A stretch of 64,000 nucleotides of DNA. Origin: Parietichytrium sp. I65-24A. Its lineage: Eukaryota; Sar; Bigyra; Thraustochytrida; Thraustochytriidae. Positions 56,941 through 64,000 of this stretch are shown here, one piece after another. How positions within the stretch are numbered: the stretch's first letter is position 1; each line of letters opens with the position of its first letter. The position numbers and the translations under genes were made by a program. A model generated the notes under the pieces. That model was given only the letters and a program-made list of their open reading frames with translations. It did no database searches and was not told the origin of the DNA. The stretch lies in assembly GCA_012862575.1 (NCBI GenBank), contig BLSF01000044.1, forward strand, positions 1 through 64,000. Direction: 5' to 3'.

Positions 56941-57852
56941 GCTTCAGCCCGCCAATCTCCTTCGCAGCGCACTTTCCAAATAGTATAATCGGCGTGGCCT
57001 CTGTCTGTCTCTTCTCAAGTTCGACCGTCCGAGTCGAGTCGAGGGAAGAAGCGACAACGAAAACTCAATGACAACACAGAACAACAGAACAACAGAACAC
57101 CAGAATTCAGAACAACACAAGTCTGGCGAACAACGAAACACTTCGGAACAAAGAAGCGTTGTGTGAGTTGTGTGAGTTGTGAAATGTGACTTGTGAAATG
57201 TGACTTGTGACTTGTGACTTGTGAACTGTGGGAAGAAGGGGACCGTTACGTCGCGGACACCACACCGTCCGCGCACTCTGTGCACTGTGCAACGACTGTG
57301 AGCGCAGGCTGGCTCAAATCTTCTTACACTTACGCATAGGCAACCGTTACCGATCGCGATGATCATTATGAGTCAATTAGTCATCTGATGGAATCCAAGC
57401 CTCTCTTATCCTATCGCGGTAGTTGCAACTAAGGCTTGCCACACAAACACTACACTCGACCCACTCGACATCACTCGACCGGGAAAACTATGGAGGGAGT
57501 GCTAAGGTTTCGGGTGGTTGACCGTAGATGCACGTGATATAGCTATTAGGTCAGAAGCTAGATGATTCCTATCAGGCACTCCCTGTCGAGATGTGGCAAG
57601 AACATCATCGAATGCACCGAATTGATGTCATTTTTTTTAACTTAAAATTATTTTAAGCAAGCACAGAAAGTCCAAGGCCAGGGAGAAGGCTCCGAACTGT
57701 GAACACCGCATTAAAGAAACACAGAATTCAGAATTCAGGAGATTGCGCTGGAAGGCGAGAGCTCGTTTTCGAAACGACACAAAAGATCGGAGGGTTCTCA
57801 GTATGTATATGGACGAGGTTTGTGCTTCGCGAGGAAGATTTTAGCTCTACAA
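56941..57852. other. Spacer between UBX gene start and gamma-tubulin stop
   Basis: Contains runs of AACAACAGAACAACAGAAC (~57070-57110), TGTGACTTGTGA repeats (57165-57230) and an AT-rich inverted stretch near 57630-57658 (TTTTTAACTTAAAATTATTTTAAG). No gene is seen. Confidence 0.6.
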
Positions 57853-59580
57853 TTAAATGATCGGATCCGCGTGGCCTTTACGCATGTCCACGCCCTCTTC
57901 CTTTTGGCTCAATCCATGCAAATCTGCGACTGGGTCCTGGCCCCAGTTTACGTAGTCTACGGTTTCGCTCGCCTGATACTCGTCAGCGAGACTCTGGACG
58001 ATCTCCCGAGCGTTGTCGAACTCGTCAAGAGTGTCAGAAAACATTGGCTGTTTCTGATAGTTGTCCAAGAAAGCGTTGCGCTTTCGAAGTCTGTCAAACT
58101 GGCGGATGTTGCGTTTGAAAAGATCTTGCATGCAGGTATGATTTGCAAGCATCATTCCGCTCACTTTGTGCTGGGTCTCGACGTAAGGAGATTTTCTGGA
58201 AAGCGCAACCTGGATGGAAGCAGGGCCCCACGGAATGAAGTTGGCAAGCTTGCGCTCGCGGATGCGCTGGAGAGATTTGTGAACTTGAGTCGGATCCACC
58301 TCTCCCTGAATGATGTTGAGAATTGAGATGTAGCAGCCTTTACGAGTCGATGCCGACACCATGATGTTTTTGGTTTGCAGAAGGCGCCGCATTACATCCA
58401 GCACCGTGGTTTTTCGGACGGCACTGACCTGGGACTGGATTGTCAGCGGCGTGTAACCAGTCATCAGGAAATGGCACCTTGGAGTCGGAATCAGACTCGC
58501 CACCAGCCCGATCAAGTCGTTGTTCATGTATCCGGGGTATCGAAGAGTAGTTGTGCTCGCAGCCATCACGGTAGACACCAGGGAGTTGAGCTGGGACACG
58601 CTTGGATTGTTTATCCTCAGTCTCTCGGTGGCAATGCGGTTGAGCGCAGTGTTGTCTAGCACGACGACACAGTCCGCATTCAAGGCAAGGCGCTTAAGAG
58701 CAAGGATGCTGTTGTACGGCTGCACAACAACATCAGACGTTCCGACCCCGACACCCATGCTGTCTTCGTGGCTCTGATTTGGAAACACCGAGTAGGTTTG
58801 AATGAGTTTTTTCGGGAAGTGGTCGTTCAAATGCTCCAGGAGATACGAGCCCATACCGGATCCGGTACCACCCGCAATGGAGTGGCATAAAACAAAGCCT
58901 TCCAGGCTCTCGCTATTATCTGCCTCGCGATCAATCATGTCCATCAGTTCCTCGTGAAGTTTTTCTCCTTGAGCAAATCCACTCGCCCAGTTGTTCCCGG
59001 CACCTCCACCATCTTTTGACACGAAGATGTTTTCTGGGTTGAACAAATTTCTGTAAGGTGAATTCATGATCCCATTGATCACTCGCGGCTCTAGATCCAT
59101 CAATCTGCGAGGGAATCAAAAACAAAAGCTTGTTAGCAGGCCTAAAGACTGACAGCTTGTCGCACCACCTGGCGACCAAATCCCAATGCTCAAACCACAG
59201 ACAGAAACCAGAAACTCACATTGCACGCGGCAGATGCTGCTCGTTATCAGCCTCCGAGAAGAACACATCTTTTCTATCCGTGCCATTTAGAGCATAAGGT
59301 TGGAGCACACCATCTGGTCCAATCCCATGCTCCGCGGAAATTTGCTTCCAGAATTCGCTTCCAACTGCCCAAAAAAGAAAAAACCCGTCAGAACCGATCC
59401 CTCATTCATACATGACAATCATTACAATCATTTCCACTTTGTGCCAATTGTCGTTCTCCTCTTCTGGCGCACAATTGTTGCGTCCACTTAAAAGCGCCTA
59501 TTCCGCGCCTAACCAGTTGCTCGTCACTTACTCTGGTTACCACACTGGCCCACTTGCAAAGTAACGATTTCGCGCGGCAT
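57853..59580 (-). CDS. TUBG: Gamma-tubulin, three exons
   Basis: Complement of join(57853-59104, 59220-59364, 59532-59580). Exon 1 reads [16 protein letters not shown] up to a GTAAGT donor; exon 2 adds the rest of the first strand-helix region and [10 protein letters not shown] (from [10 protein letters not shown]) to PRA; exon 3 continues [19 protein letters not shown]. Introns are 167 and 115 bp, with GT...CAG ends, and the joints restore GNQIG and [12 protein letters not shown] without frame loss. The product is 481 residues, slightly longer than the usual ~455. The GTP-binding tubulin signature AGGTGSGMG is present, and VFPNQ and the gamma-specific [19 protein letters not shown] exclude alpha or beta. 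The protein nucleates microtubules in the gamma-tubulin ring complex at spindle poles or basal bodies. The C-terminal tail is acidic and Gly-poor. Confidence 0.97.
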
Positions 59581-60086
59581 TTTCTCCTTCTTTCTCCCGC
59601 GTACCTGCCTTCACCGCGTACACTTTGCCGCAGTTGTGCGTATCTCGTATCTCGTGGCTCGGTACTTTTGCTGTTTTACTTATCGTTTGTGGTAGATGAT
59701 CCTTAAAGTGGTATCCAATTTTTGAAAATGTTCAAATTGAAAGAATAGTTCTCTGATCTCTAGCGAGTTAGTGTTCATAATGTTCATATGTTCATTTTGA
59801 TGTTGTTGCGAGATGTTGCGAGATTGAGGATCGTCGATGATGATGGGCTGACATAACTTGTAATGCGGAGGGCACTTCATTCCATTCCATTCCATTCCAT
59901 TCCATTCCATTCAATTCAATTCAATTCAATTCAATTCAATTCAATTCAATTCAATTCAATTCGACGGGAAAGAGTCCTTGTTCTCGACGAAAGGAGTTAG
60001 GTTTTGGCGGGTTAACTTCAAGGCGCCGATGATGTTGTATTCAGAAGCTGCCACGAGTCCAAACCAAACCAGAGTTGTCGAAGGTT
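59581..60086. other. Gamma-tubulin upstream region with pentanucleotide repeats
   Basis: Promoter-side sequence of gamma-tubulin; the repeats at 59878-59961 are the main feature. No gene is seen. Confidence 0.6.
59878..59961. repeat. Compound pentanucleotide array (TTCCA)n then (TTCAA)n
   Basis: About six TTCCA units followed directly by about ten TTCAA units; a single base change separates the two halves. Confidence 0.95.
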
Positions 60087-63000
60087 TCAATGGTGCGAGT
60101 AAATCATGCTGTTTAACGCGGCGTTGCGGCTATAATGGCAGGGGTGTCGACGAGCATTTGCTTCGGCAAGCCGCATGGGAAGACTGTCGCAGTCCGCACG
60201 AACTTGGCTTGGATGTGGCGACCTCACTCTCGGCATAGCCATGGTGTCCAATCGTTTTAAGAGAGCTGTCCTCATTCGAACGCGCAAGTGAGCCGAATAT
60301 TTCCGAGCCGCCCTGGCTCGCCACATTGCCTCGATTTTAGCCGCGGCCCAATGCCTTCTCTTGCTGCCTACCAGCAAAAGGAAAGTCTTGATTGTGCAAG
60401 AGGCGCGTCTGCGACGGTTGGCGTAATTTCGAAGTGAAGTGGTAATGAGTGAAGCTGCGCGAGCTCTTCGTAGTTGCAGAGTCCGGATAAACCTAGTGAG
60501 AACCAAGGCCGAATGTCTCCGCCGAGCCGCGCCTCTTCTGATCACTGCAGTGATGGACTTTGCTGCTCTATGTTTTGACATTCGCACTTTGACGCCTGCA
60601 ATTCGAACAAAATTGGTGATCTTCCTAGCCGATTCAGAGCGACGAGATGCGACTCGCCGAATCGCGCTTGTGACTTTCCTGGCGGAGCGATTCCGTCTCA
60701 CCGTTTTGCACCCTCGCAAAAATGAACAGATTATTCTCGCAGAATTGTCTTGGAGTTTCACAAGCGTCGCCATTCTTGCCACTGCGCGAGAAATGACTCT
60801 TGCTGCTCGTTCCTTTCTCTGTCTGCCGCAGTGTCTGACAAACCGCGTAATCAAGACTGCACAGGTATTCCAAATGCGAGTCTTGGTGCCACAATCTCTG
60901 ATGAAGTTTGTGATGCGCAGTGCAAGATAACGTTTCTTGATCCCCACAACTCGCAAGAAATGGACAATCTTCTTGGAAGCCAATTGCTTCGCTCGACGTT
61001 CTCTACAGCTCTTCTTCAAGACTTTGCGCCTTATCGCCTTGATAATAAGCCTCGCCGCAATCCTTTTTCGTAGATTGTATTGCCTAGCACAGCACTGTAT
61101 TTTCAACGCCGATCGCACCTCTCGCGACCGTCTGAGTTCCCCTGCCCTCCGAAAGGCTCGCAAGATTATCGCCCTTGCGCGTAATCTCTTTCCAATGTGC
61201 TTTCGGCTAGCTCGAACAATGACAGTGGCTGCTTCACACAGCAGATTTGCTCTGGCGAGTTGCCTTTGGGTAGTGTGGGCAGCTACGGACTTTTTCCATC
61301 GCCAGACTCGCATTGCCCGCGCAATTGTCCGGGAGGCAGATATTTTTTGAGAATAAAGCTTGCGCAACAAGTGTTGAATTCGGAGCGCTGCGAGATGCTC
61401 TCTCTGATTTTGCGCAGCAGTGAGGGCCGCCTTCTCAAGCTCCGCAGCTCGTTCTCGTTCTCGTTCTCGTTCCAGCTCAGCTTCCCGTTTTCTTTGATAA
61501 GCGCGCCGTCTTATCGATCGAGTGACTCGGCACGCAGCGAAGTGCCGGCGTTCCCCCACGCTACGCACAAATCTGGTTACCATGAAGGCAGATTTATGCG
61601 CAACGATGTGCGCCAGTTTCTGAGTTGCGCAGCTCCGCAAGAAACGGCAAATTCTCCTTGCTGCGTTTATCTGAGGAGTAAGGTGAATCCCATCTTCGGA
61701 TTTGAAAGGATCCCCGGCCATTGTTGGATGGGTTTGATGAGTCGATTTCTTTCTCCACCACATCTGTAGAAACAAAATTGAGTCCAATCGTTGTCTGCAG
61801 CGAACTCTTCTCATTCTTGCGATCCAAGCGCGCTGCAACACTCTCGCGCTCCTTGACTTTCGGTCCCTGAGGTTTTGAAAAAAATTGACAATCTTGTGGC
61901 AGGCTTTTTGCCTCCTTTCGCGATAGAGGCGCATCTGTTTTGAGCTGAGAAAAGCACCGTCGAGAGCAGCTCGCAACTCCACGTTGCGCTTACACCGGAG
62001 CTTATAGCAGACCCACTTGGCCTTTAGGATACAGACAGCGTCTTTCTCGAGTCTCCAGAGCCTCTCGGATCTCCGTGCCTTCCAAACCCTTTGTAGAGCC
62101 CTGCAGCCCCTCCGCAACTTGTGATATTTCATTTTGTGCAAACACATCCGTAAAAAGGCCTGCAACACGACAGCTTGCTTGCGGCGTTTACTGTCACGAC
62201 CCAGATGGTGTAGAGCTTGCTTTGCAGCCCATATCCTTGCGGAAGATTGTATTGTGATAGCCGCCCTCAGCTTCGATAAATCCCTTTCAACTCTCTGTTG
62301 GCGCATTTGCTCCACACATCGCTTAGCTTTCATTTTCCGGACAACTTTTGAACGAACATGATACGCGCGCCACAAAGCTTGTAATCTCGACGCTCCGATT
62401 TGGCGAAGGGCTTTTGTCTGCTTTTCGGATTTTTTGCGACGAAACCAACGCTGAAGTATGATGCAAGCTGCATTGCTGCGTTGGACCAAACTACGCCTGA
62501 CCGATGGATCGAGTGTGTTTGCTTGCCCAATTATTTTCTTCTTCGTCAGAGATTGTAGCTGTTGAGAACGCCGAGCCTTGATCCGGAAAGGCTTCGTGTC
62601 AACCGTGACTTTCCTCTTGCGCAAAAGAATTTTACTCTCCATAGTTTGTTCAATGCGGTCACGGAACTTCCGCGCGTCTTCCCCTTCTCCTTCTCCTTCT
62701 TCTCCATCAACAGCCGGCCCACCCAGTGTGAGAGTTCGATGGCTTCTGCCGGTTTGGCGCACCAGCAAGTCTGGCAACGAGTTGTTCGACGCGGCCAGCT
62801 CATGCGGAAGGAGCAATTGAACTGGAAGGCCAAGGCGCTGAGCTAGCTGTTGCGAGTCCGAGCACATTTTCGCCTCATAAGAAGGGCTTCCTTGCCATAC
62901 GAACTCCCTCTCCTCGGAGCTGCACACTTGTCGCCAAAGCCGAATCGCATTCAGCACTCGCTCTGAGAGTCCTCGCAGCCTCTCCGCCAAGACAAGCTTG

Positions 63001-63209
63001 TCCTGCGCGCCCATCTCATCCGCATCCCGAAGCCCGAATTCGGCCAGCTTTTCCCTCGCAGAAATCAACTTCATTGCCCGTCGTTCAGACTCCCCGGCGG
63101 GATCGTCTCGTAGGACGTCGGCGCCGCGTTCTTTGCAGAGACGGAAGGCATCATCGTCTCGACGATCTCCTCGAGATTGTCCTTTCCGTCGCGGCCGAGA
63201 CGTCCGCAT
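60087..63209 (-). CDS. Basic protein built of many IQ-like repeats
   Basis: 1040 residues from ATG 63207-63209; the frame is open a little further upstream but without a better ATG. Residues 1-230 are charged and unrecognised. From ~245 to the end the protein is a chain of ~22-residue Arg/Lys-rich helical repeats. Some are classical IQ motifs (IILQRWFRRKK, RLQALWRAYHVRSKV, AITIQSSARIWAAKQ, AVVLQAFLRMCLHK), others are degenerate forms such as ARKITNFVRIAGVK, AKSITAVIRRGAARRR and SALVLTRFIRTLQLRRA. Such chains occur in ASPM-like and myosin-neck proteins and bind calmodulin or related EF-hand proteins. No calponin-homology or motor domain is visible. The gene is in tandem with gamma-tubulin, 3' end to its 5' side. 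A spindle or basal-body role would fit but is only inferred. Confidence 0.82.
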   Translation of the reverse strand: MRTSRPRRKGQSRGDRRDDDAFRLCKERGADVLRDDPAGESERRAMKLISAREKLAEFGLRDADEMGAQDKLVLAERLRGLSERVLNAIRLWRQVCSSEEREFVWQGSPSYEAKMCSDSQQLAQRLGLPVQLLLPHELAASNNSLPDLLVRQTGRSHRTLTLGGPAVDGEEGEGEGEDARKFRDRIEQTMESKILLRKRKVTVDTKPFRIKARRSQQLQSLTKKKIIGQANTLDPSVRRSLVQRSNAACIILQRWFRRKKSEKQTKALRQIGASRLQALWRAYHVRSKVVRKMKAKRCVEQMRQQRVERDLSKLRAAITIQSSARIWAAKQALHHLGRDSKRRKQAVVLQAFLRMCLHKMKYHKLRRGCRALQRVWKARRSERLWRLEKDAVCILKAKWVCYKLRCKRNVELRAALDGAFLSSKQMRLYRERRQKACHKIVNFFQNLRDRKSRSARVLQRAWIARMRRVRCRQRLDSILFLQMWWRKKSTHQTHPTMAGDPFKSEDGIHLTPQINAARRICRFLRSCATQKLAHIVAHKSAFMVTRFVRSVGERRHFAACRVTRSIRRRAYQRKREAELERERERERAAELEKAALTAAQNQREHLAALRIQHLLRKLYSQKISASRTIARAMRVWRWKKSVAAHTTQRQLARANLLCEAATVIVRASRKHIGKRLRARAIILRAFRRAGELRRSREVRSALKIQCCARQYNLRKRIAARLIIKAIRRKVLKKSCRERRAKQLASKKIVHFLRVVGIKKRYLALRITNFIRDCGTKTRIWNTCAVLITRFVRHCGRQRKERAARVISRAVARMATLVKLQDNSARIICSFLRGCKTVRRNRSARKVTSAIRRVASRRSESARKITNFVRIAGVKVRMSKHRAAKSITAVIRRGAARRRHSALVLTRFIRTLQLRRARAASLITTSLRNYANRRRRASCTIKTFLLLVGSKRRHWAAAKIEAMWRARAARKYSAHLRVRMRTALLKRLDTMAMPRVRSPHPSQVRADCDSLPMRLAEANARRHPCHYSRNAALNSMIYSHH

Positions 63210-64000
63210 CTTCCTCACGCCGTCAACACACTCTCCGGAGCGCGCCCATCGCCGCCGCTCTCACGACGCAATGCTGCCGGCCAATGCAGGACGGACTCTC
63301 GCACGCAACGAAGAGCAAGCACAAGAACAAGCGCAAGAGCAAGAGCAAGAGCATCGGCCCTCGTTCGCCGACGAATGCGATGAGAGAGATCGTCAAGGTC
63401 ACCTCAGCGTTGTTGTTGTCCATCATCAGAAGCTGACTGACTGTGGGACCTCGATGCAATGCAATGCAATGCAATGCAATGCAATGACTGTGAACAAACT
63501 TGTTGCATGCAGCATCTGTGAAGGAGCTTAGATCTTCAATATGCGGGACGTCTCATCTTGAATGCCATCCTCGCGATCATGCATATGCATAGTTTCATCC
63601 ACATGTGACATGTGACATGTGACATTTGACATTTGACATGTGGCGTGCGGGATGAAGGAGTGAAGAAACCGGTTCTTGCCATTATGATAACGGTAGTAAC
63701 ATCCGGTTCTCAGCGCGAGAACCGATGGTTTCCATTATGATCGTTACGAATTTTTTCTTCAAGTTTTCTTTTCTTTTCTGAGAAGTTAGTTTGTGAAGCT
63801 TTGGCGATTGACAAGTTGGAGCTCACAAGTTGAATGGTAAATGAAAGTCACAATTTCAATTTCACGATTGACGATGGGCGATGGACAAACGTCTGGGAGA
63901 AGAGCGGCGGGAAGTGTTGGTTATGCAGCTCTAGCTAGCCAGCCAGCTGTATACCTCCTATTGTTCACGGTCAGTCTGGTCCATCTCGACAGCACAAACG
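63210..64000. other. Right-edge spacer with several microsatellites
   Basis: A degenerate GAGCAA/AACAAG run at 63312-63352, (CAATG)n at 63455-63486, and a TGACATG/TGACATT run at 63603-63643. CTAG-rich sequence occurs at 63931-63950. No complete gene is seen. Confidence 0.6.

Noticed and set aside
1-64000. tRNA or rRNA genes
   Set aside because: I looked for B-box-like GGTTCGA-x-TCC and paired acceptor arms but found no convincing cloverleaf; rRNA-like blocks were not seen. A covariance-model scan would be needed to be sure.

Overview
This is nuclear DNA of a microbial eukaryote, most likely a protist or alga. The evidence is canonical GT-AG introns (a three-exon gamma-tubulin gene and a small two-exon gene), typically eukaryotic protein families (UBX/UAS/UBA cofactor, WD40 polyadenylation factor, mitochondrial complex I assembly factor, EF-hand, SH3 and IQ proteins), long non-coding spacers and abundant micro- and minisatellites. 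Most long genes are nevertheless single-exon, including one of 13.8 kb. I cannot place the organism more precisely from the sequence alone.

Layout. 1-3.2 kb: two divergent genes for cysteine-rich surface proteins (the left one runs off the window), separated by a foldback repeat and a 69-bp tandem repeat. 4.4-6.0 kb: a secreted laccase-like multicopper oxidase. 6-14.7 kb: gene-poor, with one methyltransferase gene, one decayed reading frame, a 1.1-kb direct repeat present twice, and a GC-palindrome element found again at 24 kb. 14.7-17.2 kb: an FY/WDR33/Pfs2-type WD40 protein with an unexpected cold-shock domain. 17.9-19.1 kb: a possible DUF3472 protein. 19.3-26.7 kb: a tandem array of three secreted proteins, each with two SPRY/lectin-like domains; the first copy is frameshifted. 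27.8-28.5 kb: a small membrane protein. 29.0-42.8 kb: a single-exon gene for a 4602-residue SH3-SH3-DUF3638/DUF3645 helicase-like-EF-hand-Vps62-like protein. 43.3-47.4 kb: a 2-kb segment present twice, each copy carrying a tiny two-exon gene that resembles the complex I MWFE (NDUFA1) subunit. 48.3-63.2 kb: a denser gene cluster with a SPRY-IQ protein, a CIA30 (NDUFAF1-like) protein, an unknown coiled-coil/His-rich protein, a UBXN7-like p97 cofactor, gamma-tubulin, and a basic protein built of IQ-like repeats.

The genes do not form one pathway. Links that can be argued are two complex I-related genes within about 8 kb, two IQ-repeat proteins plus gamma-tubulin (calmodulin/cytoskeleton themes), and several secreted or surface proteins on the left. 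Six isolated N bases sit in the window, most of them at junctions whose flanks repeat each other, so the two large direct duplications may be partly assembly or haplotype artefacts. The strongest candidates for new biology are the giant multidomain protein, the FY-cold-shock fusion, the array of doubled SPRY-like secreted proteins, and a C-rich telo-box-like motif placed in sense orientation just upstream of three start codons.
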